Assembly (NCBI GenBank): GCA_941918925.1
Contig: OW799237.1
Coordinates: forward strand, 73,109,126 to 73,173,125
DNA length: 64,000 nt
Reading direction: 5' to 3'
Source: Phyto melanocephala
Lineage: Eukaryota > Arthropoda > Insecta > Diptera > Rhinophoridae
Of this stretch, positions 23,337 through 35,586 are shown one piece after another (within the stretch, counting starts at the first letter, position 1; every line of letters starts with the position of its first letter). Position numbers and translations under genes: made by a program. The notes under the pieces were generated by a model. It worked only from the letters and a program-made list of their open reading frames with translations, was not told where the DNA came from and did not search any database.

Positions 23337-23540
23337 TTTTTGTTTGGCTTGAAGTCACAGCAATTCAATTTTGGTGTTTTTTTTTAAGAAAAGATTTTAA
23401 ACTTCATTATTTATTTTATTCCAATACTTCGTTCGAACTACTTCGTAGATCATCATCAGGGATATTTAAAAATATTTCTGACATAATTTTATATCGAGTT
23501 CAAAAACAATTTTGTTTATTTACAAGTTACTTAACAACTG
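23337..23540 (-). repeat. hammerhead-bearing dispersed repeat, family 1 (second copy)
   Basis: Reverse-orientation homologue of 7253-7458. Comparison of the two copies defines a common core with GATATAAAATTAT, the ribozyme-like block and GGAATAAAATAAAT. A Penelope-like pseudo-LTR fragment is the best guess. Confidence 0.5.
23417..23467 (-). ncRNA. hammerhead-ribozyme-like motif (family 1)
   Basis: On the minus strand: stem I AAATATCC, core CTGATGA (opposite 23453-23459), an extra T, stem II GATCTAC/GTAGTTC with a GAA loop (one mismatch), GAA, a short insert CGAAGTATT, and stem I GGAATA. The core is intact, but stem II and stem III are imperfect, so activity is doubtful. Confidence 0.45.
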
Positions 23541-25713
23541 TAAACTTTACACACTTTGACTTCTACCTTTCGTTTAATATCTTAAATGTTTTCTAAAAAA
23601 AAAGATCTGAGAAGCACGTGCTTGAATTTTAGCACCTTTTTTGAGTGTAAAAATCAAACTTAGCTTTAGTATGATGATAATATGCAAGAAGTAAGTATGC
23701 ATTCATTTAAAATTGAAATTGAATTTATGTTGAAATTTGTATGATTTTTTTCTACCACACCACAGCAATTTTTTTAATTAATTAATTTTTTATTTTTTTT
23801 TTTTCAAGAATGTGCTTCGAACTTTCACTCCAATTTAGTTTCTAGCATGATTCATGCATTATCCAATTCTTCTTCAAAATCGCATTGCTTTTATTGACTT
23901 TTGTCAACTGATGGGAATAAATTAAGAAACAAACAAATAAATAATATTGTCGTAAGCCAAGTCATCTTGGTTGCAATTACCGAAACGGAAGTGGCGCATT
24001 AAATAGAAATACAGCGTACAGCACAACAATACATACAATTATTATCTTTTAGACACTGACATATTTTTTCACCATTTTCTCACAAAACATGGTTTTTGAA
24101 TTATTTTTTTTTTTTTATTTATAAATTCTTTATTATTTGTTATATACAAACACACAATTCCAACCAACAATTTTATTTACAAAATAAGCTCGGTTTTGAA
24201 AGGAAAAAATACCGGCCTTTTATTGAATATTTACACGCATACAAATATTTTATAAAATACAAATATTTTTTTTTTACATTTATACAACTTTTTTAAATAA
24301 AATTTTTATACAAAATTTTTCTACATTTTTTTTTTTTTTAATTATTTTAAATTTTTTTACAAAATTATTTTTTATTAAATTTTTCAAGGATTTGCCTAAA
24401 AAACAACAACACTTTAACACATTTTCTTGTAATTAATTTAAAACTTTTTTATTACAATACAACTACTACACACATATACATGTGTAACTATTCTTTAATT
24501 TTTTTTTTTAATTTTATTTTACTATTTATTTTGTGTGTTTTAAAACCGTATTTCATGTAAACGTGTTGTTTCATCTATAGCGTATAAAAATTAACTAAAA
24601 ATTTAAAGTTTTTCAATTACATTGCTGTTTTCAATACCTACAGTTACATCGCTCTGTTACGCTGAACTTTCTGTTAGTGTTAGCTAAGACTTTTATATTC
24701 TGTTAACCACTTAGTGCTTAATGTTAAGAGTCCTGCCTGCAGAGTAATAAGTTATAAAGGATTTGTTTTGTGTAAAACTTGATGCAAGCTAAAAAGAGTA
24801 TTTATTCAGCCTAAGCGAAAATACGTATAACAGTTATTTATTGTTATTAATTTCAAAAGCTTTCTTTTTTTACTTCCTTAGCTTTGCTAAGTAGCGCTAC
24901 TGAAAGAGAAAAAAAGCTTTAAGGAAAATTGTTAACATTGAAAGAGAACTCAAATGCAATTGACAATTATATGAAGGAGTTAATGCAGTTGACTTTGGTT
25001 TTGGGAAATATTAAGTACCAAAAATCTTAAAAAGAAATTATTAAAAAAACTAACAGCAAATTGTTTAATTCGTACCCAGACGAGGATAGGTCCAAGTGAA
25101 TTGAAATTTCTTTAAGCTGTAAACGTTTGATAAAAAAATTGAAACCAATCTTCAAATTGATCAAGAGGGTAGATAAATAGAGAAAAAATTATCAAGAAAT
25201 ATATTTCATTAGTTGTTTCCTAATTCTGTGGTTTTCATGGGCAACCGCGTATGTTAATTTTTTACGATTTTAAGTTTATAATGCCATATTGCTTGGTTTT
25301 AAATGTCCATTACTTGATTTAAAAAATGTCTGAAATAAGATGGACCCATTCCGATTTTTTTTAATTGCATAACAACGTAACTTATATATATATTTAAAAA
25401 GCGTTCAGCATTAACGCAGTATGTTGACTTACGTGTGCTTAATGGCAATTTTTTTAATTTTTTAGAAAAACTCACAACCCCATACGCTGTTATTTCTAAA
25501 CACATTTGAAAGTTAATTTTCCTTGTGTACAACCTACGTTGACATACGCTGCTTTATCTGCATACACTTTTAGTCTTCGTACAACTTTGCTTATTTTGTT
25601 ATTCGCTATGATCTAGTTTTTAAATGATATTTTTCTGAAATTATCATAAGAAAATTTTGAGATATTTATTGACATAAATGGTAAAAAAAAGTTTCAAAAG
25701 GTTTAATACCTAA
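23541..25713. other. AT-rich stretch without recognised genes
   Basis: T- and A-rich runs (notably 24100-24540). No protein family or repeat structure recognised. Confidence 0.5.
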
Positions 25714-25844
25714 CCCCCATACCTAAACAAGAGCGTTGAGCGTCAAGCATTGGAGTTTTACATGTGTTTTGGTTTTGTTACAATAACAAAATACATGCAA
25801 AATTGCAACGCTTGACGCTCAACGCTCTTGTTTAGGCATGAGCC
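25714..25844. mobile_element. 131-bp PIF/Harbinger-type MITE, copy 1
   Basis: Starts CCCCCATACCTAAACAAGAG and ends with the inverted CTCTTGTTTAGG block; the outer 35-40 bp of each end pair, so the whole element can fold back. A 3-bp duplication TAA flanks it (25711-25713, 25845-25847). A second copy of the same 131 bp length lies at 61208-61338 with TTA duplications. The TWA duplications point to PIF/Harbinger mobilisation. Confidence 0.88.
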
Positions 25845-26094
25845 TAACCCGTTGTTTTATATAAAACGGTTTTGTGGCTCTCCTGAAAATTCTAATTTTA
25901 AGACAGAATTGTTCGTGATATCTGTTAAGTATTAAATACAGGAGGGTCCAACCAAAACCCGCGATGTTAATTTTAAATAAAACAAAAAGATTTCAGAGAA
26001 TTATCTTACTATTTTTCATTATGATCTATCCTTAGAATCTATGATTCTTACTGGTAGAACAAATTATCGGTTAAATGCTCGCCATGGCTGTGGT

Positions 26095-26915
26095 TGCATA
26101 CTTCTAAGGGGTGATTTTTTAGCTATTATCTTTTTGGCAACACTGGTTTAAACAGCTGACGCACGTTTCGTGTTTTGTTTCACTGCCAAACATCTTCAAT
26201 TTGGTCTATAATTTAAGCATGAATCGTCTTATAAACGAACAACGCTTGCAACATATTGAATTTAATTATCAAAATGCGTGCTCTGTTAGGAAAGTTTATC
26301 GCGCGCTTCTTATCGAAAAATTGTGTTCAGCATTTTTGGCTCAATGGGTACGTTAATAAGCAGAATTGTCGATCTTGGAGTGAAGATCAGCCAGAAGCAT
26401 TGCAAGAGCTACCAATGCATCCAAAAAAAGTCACAGTTTGGTGCGGTTTATGGGCTGGTGGCATCATTGGACCGTACTTGTTCAAAGATGATGCGAATCG
26501 TAACGTAACTGTGAATGGTAAGCGCTACCGTGAGCTGATATCCAACTTTTTTTTGCCCAAAATGCAAGAGCTTGACTTGCATCAACAAGACGGTGCCACA
26601 TGCCACACAGCACGCTTAACAATGGACTTATTGAGAGGCGAATTCGGTGAACATTTTATTTCACGTTCGAGACCGGTCAATTGGCCGCCTAGATCGTGCG
26701 ATTTAACGCCTTTAGACTATTTTTTGTGGGGCTATGTTAAAGCTCATGTCTATACACAAATGCCCGCTTCAGTTGACGCATTGGAAGACAACATTACAGC
26801 ATTTATTCATGAGATACCGGCCGAAATGTTGGAAAGAGTATGCCAAAATTGGACTAAGCGGATGGACTATTTGAGGCGCAGTCACGGTCAACAGTTATGT
26901 CTTCAATTCTTTTTA
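26095..26915 (+). mobile_element. rosa-type mariner, internally deleted
   Basis: The left part has GGTGATTTTTTAGCTATTAT and, at 26220, the start of the transposase (MNRLINEQRLQHIEF), followed within about 100 bp by the catalytic region, so most of the DNA-binding and linker region is missing. The right side runs into a minus-strand rosa copy at about 26915. No clean right inverted repeat was found. Confidence 0.75.
26219..26910 (+). pseudogene. DD41D mariner transposase with N-terminal deletion
   Basis: After the short N-terminus (MNRLINEQRLQHIEF, NYQNACSVRKVY) the frame jumps to FWLNGYVNKQNCRSWSEDQP, so the first catalytic aspartate (SDEAHF) has been deleted. The rest is well preserved in one frame: VTVWCGLWAGGIIGPYLF, HQQDGATCHTARLTMDLL, NWPPRSCDLTPLDYFLWGY and VYTQMPASVDALED. 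I count 41 residues between the second and third catalytic aspartates. The C-terminal end of the open frame beyond about 26910 reads through into antisense sequence of the neighbouring copy. Dead because it lacks the first catalytic residue and the paired DNA-binding motif. Confidence 0.85.
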
Positions 26916-27720
26916 GCAAAGAATGAAGTCCAACGATGTCAAATAACAAAATCGTGATGGCCAATTAATATTGTCGCGACGTGAGATAACACGGCCTTTG
27001 AATTTCTTTGAATTGAGGTTCAATGTCGTTAAGGTGCCGAATTATCTCATCCTTCAGCTCTTGAATTATTATTGGCTTATTGACGTACATCTTTTCTTTT
27101 TTTTTCTTTTTCCCCAAAGAATGGAGTTCAACAATGTCAAATCAGATAATTGTGGCGGCCTATTATATCGCTACGATGTTATCTTACGTGATATCTCACA
27201 TGTACTTTGAATTTTTCGCCCAAGAGAGTCATTGTTTCTGTCGCTGTGTTTTAAGTGGCACCATCCTCTTGAACAACCTAATGCCAGGTTCATATTGTAA
27301 ATTTCTGAAGTCAATTATAATCTCGCGATAGCATACGCCATTCACGGTAACTGCTTGGCGACCTCATGACGTCCCCAGATCATAAACCATACCAAACAGT
27401 TACATTTTGTGTATGAATCGGCTTTTCATGAATCACTCGTGGATTCTCATATGGCCAAATGCCGCAATTCTGCTTGTTAACCAATCCACTGAATTGAAAG
27501 TGTGCCTCGTAGCCGAAGATGATTTTCTTTTAAAAGTCACCAATCATTTCTGTCTGTTCAACACATCATTCGGTGAATTAATGATGCTTGAAATGGTCGG
27601 TAGACTTTACTGTTGGGCACGACGACAAATCGATGTCAACAGCTTTTCCGCCATACTATCGCAAACAACAGCGAACGACTTGACGTTAGAGTGTCTTGAA
27701 CTTTTTATTGCTATTTTTTT
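26915..27720 (-). pseudogene. rosa-type mariner transposase relic with internal duplication
   Basis: Minus-strand pieces in order: KKIIFGYEAHFQFSGLVNKQ, GIWPYENPRVIHEKPIH, NVTVWYGL, then the QEDGAT..TATETMTLLGEKFK block, then ISRKITS..RPPQLSDLTLLN, then MYVNKPIIIQELKDEIIRHL. After that a second version of the DDE end, ISRRDNINWPSRFCYLTSLD, appears at 26990-26915. The third-catalytic-residue region is therefore present twice. Multiple stops. The copy lies tail-to-tail with the plus-strand mariner ending at 26915, suggesting recombination between copies. Confidence 0.75.
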
Positions 27721-28755
27721 TATATCAAAACGGCAACGTAGGATAAATAATAGTCTTAGCAAATTTTTATATCGGTTAATAAACCTCAAGCTGTTCTCAT
27801 AGAAATGTTAACATTTAAATTTAAATTTGTAATAATTTTGTTCAATAAGTTAAATCAGTCACACAACCTTAATAAATACATAAACAAACAAGCAAACAAA
27901 CAAACAACGAAACAAACAAGCAAACAAGCTGCTTAAAACAATTGATAAGGCAATCAATGTCCGAAGTAATTTAGATCGACATAAAAACAAAACTATCACA
28001 AGCTTTTTAATATGCATACTTAAAGTGTGCATGTCATTTCAGTAACTACTTGTTGTCAAAATCGTTCCGCAACAAACAAATAAACAAACAAACAAAAAAA
28101 CTCTCTACAAGTTTACGATGGGAACTTTTAGTATTCTACGTACACAATAAATAAAAGTAAAAATCATGATTGTTTGTTGCAACTACCAAGTTTATTTGTC
28201 ATATTTATTTTCATTCAACTCTTGTTGCAGTCATCTAGCCTTAGTGAAGAGAGAGTATAAAACAAACGACTAACAACCAACAGATCTAATAAACGAAATT
28301 TTAAATTTCATTTAATGGCAGAGTCATGATATTTTAATGGTGTAAATATGGATGCAGTGGAAACAATATCGCTTGTTAGTAAAAAAATTATTTTTATTAA
28401 GGGGAGTGATACCCTCAGACGTAAAATCTATCTGCCAATCAAAACAATACAAAAATGTTATTGGGGCCAGTAAACAAAACCGGTTTTATAATACATTTTT
28501 ATTTTCAAATTTAATTTTCCAATCCTGCAAAAATTACCTCTGAAGCAATGGCTCGTTGTTTAGTTCATCGTTATCATTAACATGGAATTAAAGAGATTTT
28601 CTCGAACCGAAACATCACGTTTAATATGCACTGCAGAGAATTAAGAATATGAAGAACAAAGTGTTAAAGAATTACCAGAAACCTGTTATGAAAGACATTC
28701 TGCTTAGCTGAGAATGGCTTGTTAGTTACCAACGTGCATATTTAAAAAAAAAATT
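27721..28755. other. spacer with CAAA-type simple repeats
   Basis: Contains two (ACAA/CAAA)n-rich patches at about 27885-27935 and 28068-28100. No gene recognised. Confidence 0.6.
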
Positions 28756-28759
28756 TATT

Positions 28760-29510
28760 TCCAAATATTTAAGGTACAATTGGTGCAAGAACTAAAATAC
28801 TCAAATCATCGGCAGCGTTTCAAATGGTGCAGCTAGGCGTCATCAGTTGGCCAGATTAATCTAATCAATATCACGATTCAATAACGACAATTTCATCCCA
28901 TAAGGTGTACAATATGGTGCGCTATTACATCTGAAAATATCTTTAGGCCTTTTTTTCAAATAAAAATAAAATTCCTATAACCGTAAATGGCGATCGGGTA
29001 AGGTTTGTGATAGAACATATTTTGCGTACTCCTCTTAACACCCCGTCAAATACAAATTCTGAAGCCTTCGCACAAACACATATGCCTGGACAGATCACTC
29101 TACGTTTTCATGCATGTGTATGGCAAAAAGACTGCCGTTACTTTTTCTACAGATAAAAAGCCAACAATATTTTAGGCGGCTACCGCGAAATACAAGTATC
29201 TACCTAAACTAGAAGTATGTTTAGTTAACGCTCAAAAATGCGATAGGCCTGGCCAGAAGCATGTGCTTGTCCAAGGGTTAAAAACAGATCTGAGTTGCGC
29301 CTTCAGCAAAATTGAGCCCTTGCCCACACTATCCGAGAGACAATGACAATTTTTAGTTAAATTTTTTCAGGGCGAATAATTTTCAGAAAATTGCAAATTA
29401 ATTACTGTGCGCCTTCAATAAATTTATCAATACCCGACCATTTCCTTTGGGGTTATTTCAAAGAGCAAGCATGTATATGTGAACAAGCCCGAGACTAGAC
29501 TTAAAGTTTA
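28760..29510 (+). pseudogene. rosa-type mariner relic, heavily decayed
   Basis: Translated fragments VQLVQELKYSNHRQRFKW (28780-28830), CTIWCAITSENIF..FFFK (28905-28965) and PDHFLWGYFKEQACI (29430-29480) line up with QLVQELKPTDYQQRLDY, CTVWCGVSSERIIGPYFLK and PDCFLWGYKGKV of the element at 5649-6897. Frames differ and stops intervene. Same subfamily as the 5.6-kb element; no terminal repeats found. Confidence 0.6.
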
Positions 29511-30945
29511 CTGATATAAATACTAGTAAAATGCTTATAAACCAGATTGAAACCAACAAGCAAATAAATATTATTGAAAAATTATAGGTGCACATCCCGA
29601 ATAAATAAGCAAATTATTTGATAATTGTACAGTCTAATTTACAATTAATTAAAACCTTTTGACGAATAAATAAATTATAAAAAAAAACAAAAAAAATTAT
29701 AAATTAATTTCTTGGTAATCATTTTTCATAATCACACAGTTTGTATCTTACAATGAGTATATATTCACGTCAGTAATTACATTTCGATGTTACAAACATG
29801 GAAATAAAAATACTCATTTCAACATAAAAGTTTCATAATTCAGCTCAAGTTTTTATTGGGGAGCAAAAATTTCCCTCTGAAAGTCTAAAATTATTAAAAA
29901 TTAATAATTATTATTTTTTTATATATTTTGTTTAGTTAAATTAACTATATTGTAAGTTTTATTTAGTACAATTATTTATATTGACTTATAATCAATGTCT
30001 CAGTCTCATAATGTCATCAATGTGATAACTACTATCAACATCACAAACAAACAAACATAAAAGATTTAACAGAAATTTCCATAAACGATGCCATAATAGA
30101 ATCACACACAAAATTACACAAATTCCCCTACATACTGCATATACATTTACTAACACACTCACATACATACATATGAACGTATGTATATAAATCTATTAAT
30201 TTTACATATTTGCATGTTACAGATTCATGATTGTGAAAGCTGATAAGATAGAAAATAAAACTATGCATACCCTTTCATATTCAAAGACAAAGACACATAA
30301 TCATTTCGGATACCATATCTATTTACTTTCCCTACAGCTCCGACAATAGTTACGGTGTACCATAAAAGGAAAATGCTTTTATTTATCGTAGATTTGCTTA
30401 AACGAACCGCAAAATGTTTCTTTTTTATATGTGGGTGTTAGAGCAAATTATTTCATTTGGCATGTGATAGAGATAAATTCAGTTCGGAATTGAAACTCAA
30501 TTTGCACTTTGCATTTCAAGAAAGGGTAATAAGAAAACTGAAACTATTAAAGACATTTCTAATAACATTATTAATATAAAAAAAAAATTGATCCATTGGC
30601 TTAGTTTTAAAATATTTAAGTGACGCCCTAGCATATGCAACTTTTTATGCTTAAAACAAACATACTAAATTAACGGAATCTGAATAAAGTAGGACAAAAA
30701 CAATCGGATATGCAAGTTCAATATTGAAACAATTCCCGTCGAAATGATTGACAGGCTTATGAAGCGTATGTGTATGTGAGTATTTCTTACACATTTTCTA
30801 CTATCAAATATTTTAACAGGAAAAAGCTTACTTTCGTTGTTCCGACTAAGCAACCTCTTTCTCCCTCTGTATGTTGAAATCAACTTTTTAGAGCACCCCG
30901 ACATCGCCTGGTCCCGGGTGAGGTACAAAATATCAGAAATATTCG
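29511..30945. other. AT-rich stretch without recognised genes
   Basis: No supported coding or structural feature. The minus-strand frame at 30665-30973 shows no known motif. Confidence 0.5.
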
Positions 30946-31740
30946 GAAGCAGACCGGTATTCGAAATCAGCACAATCGTTCCATAACTTTCTGAGATATG
31001 AGCAAATAATCACGACTGTCTCTGTTTTTTCGCCTATTTATACTATTATACAGCCCTAGAATAATTTATGGACACGGGTGTTACTATTTAAAGATTCGAT
31101 TTACCCCTCAAGATATTCTTGAAAATTTTTGGATAATTTAGTCACTAATCGGCAAAGTTATAGGCAAAAATTATTTAAAAATTTGTATATTTTTTTAATA
31201 TATCGAATTTTTTCAAATTCCTATTTTACCACTCTATCTTACCAAATTCTCAGCGGCATCATACCAAATTTAAGTCGTAGTCTCAAAAATTAGTTGTAAG
31301 AAAAACTAGCAAATCGGTTTGAAACTAACTGAGATATAAGCACCAAACTACATTTGCTTACGTATTCTATCTAAAGGTTACAAATGGAAATAGAAATTTT
31401 CAGTTTCTATACAACCGATAGAGCCAATATGTAGATTAAACGAAAGAACTTGAGTACTAAAATAAAGTTAGTTATGAAAATAAAAAAATATGAAATCCTG
31501 GATCAAATGTCGTATATATGAGTCGAATATAGTAGTTACGGCTTGTCCTCTTTAACCCCTAGAAGATTGGTATCAAATAATAAGGCTTGACCAAAACAAT
31601 GTAGTAAAGTAATGAAAAAGGCTTCCAAAGCGTCATTTGTAGCTGGCTTATTACTGATAATATTAGAGCTTATGCACCCAGAAAACAGAAAAATACATTC
31701 ATTGCCATTCGAATGGTTTAGTTTCTGCAATCGAATCGAA
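30946..31740 (-). mobile_element. DINE-like repeat, partial, minus strand
   Basis: Shares with the other copies ATAACTTTCTGAGATATGAG, AGTCACTAATCGGCAAAGTT and ATAGGCAAAAATTATTT (reverse complement of the family blocks). It lacks the terminal GGACAGACGG signature on one side. The far end has the CAGAAAACAGAAAAATACAT block also seen at 36474-36975. Confidence 0.6.
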
Positions 31741-31744
31741 TCCT

Positions 31745-32300
31745 CGAATCACACGGTCCAATTTTTAAGCACATTATTGATTGTGTACAGCTGTATTTCA
31801 CCAGTGGCTTCAAGAATATTATCCTTTAAAGCGTCAATTGTCTCTGGCTTGTTAGCGTAACACTTATCACTTGTGACGGCACCCTTACAAATAATAGTCC
31901 AACGGTGTCAAATCGCAACTCCGTGGTGGCCAAACGACATCAGCTCTGTGGCTGATAATGCGATCTTCAAAAACAGGGCGCAAAACATCGAGTGTACCTT
32001 CGGCTTCTATGCCCCAAATAAGACAATTTTGCTTGTTTACATACCCGCCAAGATCAAAATGAGCTTCATCTGAAAAGATGATTTCTTTGGTAAAATCGGC
32101 ATCTTCTGTAAGTCGATCGCAGCCCTACTTAGCGAAGCGAAAACGTATATTTTCCAGCATTGTTCAAACGTATACACAACCATATTCCTTCAGCGGAAGG
32201 ATAAAACTAATCATCTGTCAAATGAGACACGAGCTAAGTGTTACCATTCACGAAATAAGCACTTGTTGAAAAAAAAACATTAGATGGCGGACCCTTTATA
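31745..32300 (-). pseudogene. rosa-type mariner relic lacking the second catalytic aspartate
   Basis: On the minus strand: FTKEIIFSDEAHFDLGGYV then NKQNCLIWGIEAEGTLDV, followed directly by EDRIISHRADVVWPPRSCD and LTPLDYYL, then NKPETIDALKDNILEATG. The stretch carrying VWCG..GPY and QQDGATCHTA is deleted, so the first and third catalytic residues are present but not the second. A stop and frame changes follow the DYYL motif. Confidence 0.75.
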
Positions 32301-33038
32301 AAGTTCCACAATATCCTTAAAGTATAAGTGTCAGCTGAATAAAGAAACTTCATGTCAACTAAGTAAATAACAAATTAAAGAGTTATGTCGGGTTAGTCCT
32401 TTGAGTCTGTGTATGATATTAAGGATATTATAAAATTAGCAGTAACAGCTACATATGTCATACAAAACAGCCCAACATTATTATCATTATCATCACCATC
32501 AATTTTATTTGTGATAATCTAACTGCTTGTACTACATCCACATAACATTTACAAAAACTACATCATAAACTACTCGTGCTATTAATCTTTAGACTTTCGT
32601 CTCTATGAGTGTTGGATATAAAGTTTGTATGTGTATGTGCGTAAAGGGTTTGAGTCTTTAGCACTCGAGTCTAAAATTGACAATAATGTCAGCAACAGCA
32701 TCATTATCATTGTAAGATGTTTCTAGTTGAAAACAAGTACAATCAAAGAAATAATATTTATAGATGTTTTACTGCTACACTCGTATTAACGAGGTCAGTC
32801 TTTAAAGAAAAAGAAGGATTAAAAAATTATTTTTTTTTCTTTTTTCATTAACAATTGATATTATCCCTAATGAATTTGTAGCTTGATTCCCTTTAATGTT
32901 GCAAATTTATGAAACGGCACTTCGAAGTCTAAAATATTTAAGTAATTGCACGAACGTAACAGGTTTAAATAAAATTGTAACATGTGATGTCATATGATCT
33001 AGGTAAAAAATACTCCTTGTCTATCTATCTATCTTCTA
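32301..33038. other. spacer, no gene recognised
   Basis: Mixed sequence ending in TCTA tetranucleotide repeats just before the Helitron start (33019-33040). Confidence 0.5.
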
Positions 33039-33059
33039 TCTATATATATAAAAGTGAAA

Positions 33060-33090
<31 letters not shown>

Positions 33091-34028
33091 CTATAGACTC
33101 CGAAACTGTAAAACCGATCGGACTTAAACTTTGGCAAGTTGTTGTACACATACCGCGGAGTGTTTATGGGTGGAAAAAAGTGGGCGGGGCCACGCCCGTA
33201 AAAATTAGTTTTCAGTTTTAGCTACTTGCACTTGACAGATTTTTCTGAAACTTTGCACACATATCAAGCTGTCATGACTAAATAATTTCGTGATAAGAAA
33301 AGTGGGCGGGGCCACGCCCCTAAAAAAGTTTTAATTTTGAGGAACTTGCACTGAACCGATTTTTCTGAAACTTTGCTCACATACTAAGCTGTCATAACCA
33401 TATAATTTCGTGATTAGAAAAGTGGGCAGGGCCACCCCCATAAAAACAAGTTATAATTTTGAGGTACTTGCACCAGACCGATTTTTCTGAAACTTTGCAC
33501 ACATATCGAGCTGTCATGACTAAATAATTTCGTGATTAGAAAAGTGGGCAGTGCCCAGCCCATAAAAAAAAGGTATCATTTTGAGGTACTTGCACTGGAC
33601 CGATTATTCTGAAACTTTGCAAACATATTGAGCTGTTATGACTAAATAATTTCGTGATAAGAAAAGTGGGCGGGGCCACGCCCCTAAAAAAGTTTTAATT
33701 TTGAGGAACTTGCACTGAACCGATTTTTCTGAAACTTTGCTCACATACTAAGCTGTCATAACCATATAATTTTGTGATTAGAAAAGTGGGCAGGGCCACG
33801 CCCATAAAACAATTATAATTTTGAGGTACTTGCACTGGTCCGATTCTTCTGAAACTTTGCACACATGTTGAGCTGGTTTAACTTTACAATTTAGTGATTA
33901 GAAAAGTGGGCAATGAAACGCCCATAAAAAAGTATAATTTTTAGGTTTTTGCACTTAATATTCAATTAAAATTCAGAATGCATTTCGATTCATTAAGGGG
34001 CGTAGCAACGCGTGCCAGGTTTGGCTAG
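33039..34028 (+). mobile_element. non-autonomous Helitron with seven 121-bp repeats
   Basis: The 5' end is TCTATATATATAAAAGTGAA preceded by A. The 3' end is GGCGTAGCAACGCGTGCC..GGCTAG followed by T: AT target, TC start, CTAG end and a GC-rich 3' hairpin, the Helitron plan. The interior is a tandem array of about 121-bp units, each starting at AAAGTGGGC (33181, 33303, 33423, 33546, 33667, 33787, 33907), with GCCACGCCC and CTGAAACTTTGC blocks. Contains a (TG)n run at 33063-33087. No rep/helicase gene. Related copies at 41936-42419 and 47153-47840. Confidence 0.85.
33063..33087. repeat. (TG)n microsatellite
   Basis: An uninterrupted TG dinucleotide run near the Helitron 5' end. Confidence 0.95.
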
Positions 34029-34436
34029 TTGTTATAATAAAATTGCATGAAAACCAAATCGAACCAGTAACATCAAATCAAAGGCTTTTATTCTAACTAA
34101 ACGTTAAATGAAGACCTTAATAACGCCTGCTATCTAGAAAGTATTATTTATTAAAAAGGACGGATCATTGATGATATTCACAATCACAAAACAAGCGCCC
34201 AATGCACATACAATCTACTCTCCAACTCTTCCAACCAGTGCAGAATAATAAAGAAATTTTGGCCTACAACAATCTCGAACCTCCAGATATTTTCAGCAAG
34301 AGGAATGCTTATAGCCATGAAAGACTTAACGTGAATGATGAAGGTGCCAAAATTACGATTTTGAGAAAACTCAAAACAATTGATAGACATGACCGGAATT
34401 GAACTTTAACTATTAATATTTCTTTCAAAATCAAGA
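34029..34436. other. spacer
   Basis: No supported feature. Opposite-strand short frames at 34184-34402 are unrecognised. Confidence 0.5.
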
Positions 34437-34912
34437 AGATCGAAGAAGGCTATATTCGGTCGTACCGAACCAGACACTACCACCATCATGTACATAGGAA
34501 TAATGCCCACATCCTACCCAAGCCCAGATTTCAAATTTAATGTCATTTTGCTTTATTCCTTCCGTCATTACTAGTCACTAGTCACTTTTATATGATGGTT
34601 TTAAGAAAACATTTTATTTAGAACACCATATTGAATGTTAACTTTTTAAAAGTTTACTGTATTCTACTGGCCGTAAGCAAACATTAGTGTTGTATTACCA
34701 CACGATTTAAATTGAGCTTTTAACGAAATTTATGACCTTCAAATAAAAATCAATGGAAAACCTGTCATTTAGTTCTTTTACAGAATAACTTACATATGGT
34801 GCAGATATGGGCTCAATCAAAAAAGAAACTCATGTATTTAAGACAAATTGGAAATTATATTTATTTATTACTTCATCTTAAGGCCAGCGGAGAGACAATG
34901 TTGTTAGTTTTT

Positions 34913-35586
34913 TTAATTTGGTGTAAAAACGTATAAATTTTTTGGCGTGTCAACTCGAGAGCAAGCCACATACAATTGGCCGTGTCAGAAACATGAATTT
35001 TCTAAAACAAAGCCAGCAATAGTCAATGATTGGCTCTGTGCTTTATTGATGGTAATAGCAGAGGCAAGACGCAAAGGGAATTGGAGCCGCTTGAATTGGA
35101 ATAGTAAATAGTTGGAAATTATCGGTATTCGTGGAATAAGTACGTCTTCGCCTTTGAATCTACCACCGATGATTGTTGCTTCGATTAAATTTGGTGAACA
35201 GTTTTTGATGGTCAATCTGGTTATGTTGCATAACTTCGGTGCGTTTAAGTTGCGAATAAGAATAACCGGTGATCCAACATTTAATGTTAGTACATGCGGT
35301 GGCATTCCGGGTGGTTGCAATAAATTAAAAATTCAGTGGGATAATTGACGGCTTGTTCTTCATCCATTACTTTGTCGATCGATTTGTATTTGATTAATTT
35401 TCCGGGCAATTTCAATTGAATTTGCTCATTGAGCTGTAAATATTTTTTGTAAATGAACTGAAAACTCGGAGTTTTGAATGGAACATTTTGATGTTGGATC
35501 ATTATTAATATAGGTTTTTTGTAAATATCTTTGGAACTACATAACCGATTTGAGAGTTTGATATCTCGTTTCGAAAAACATGACAA
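34913..35586 (-). pseudogene. Helitron Pif1-type helicase, C-terminal part
   Basis: Minus-strand frames give MDEEQAVNYPTEFLI, then (after a frameshift near 35300) PPHVLTLNVGSPVILIRNL, NAPKLCNITRLTIKN, EATIIGGRFKGEDVLIPRIP and FKRLQFPLRLASAITINKAQ with SQSLTIAGF. This is the standard end of Helitron helicases, including the NKAQGQS motif VI region. A single TGA follows ENSCF, after which the same frame reads HGQLYVACSRVDTPKNLYVF. So one nonsense change, one frameshift and a large N-terminal deletion separate it from a normal C-terminus. No function expected. Confidence 0.85.
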
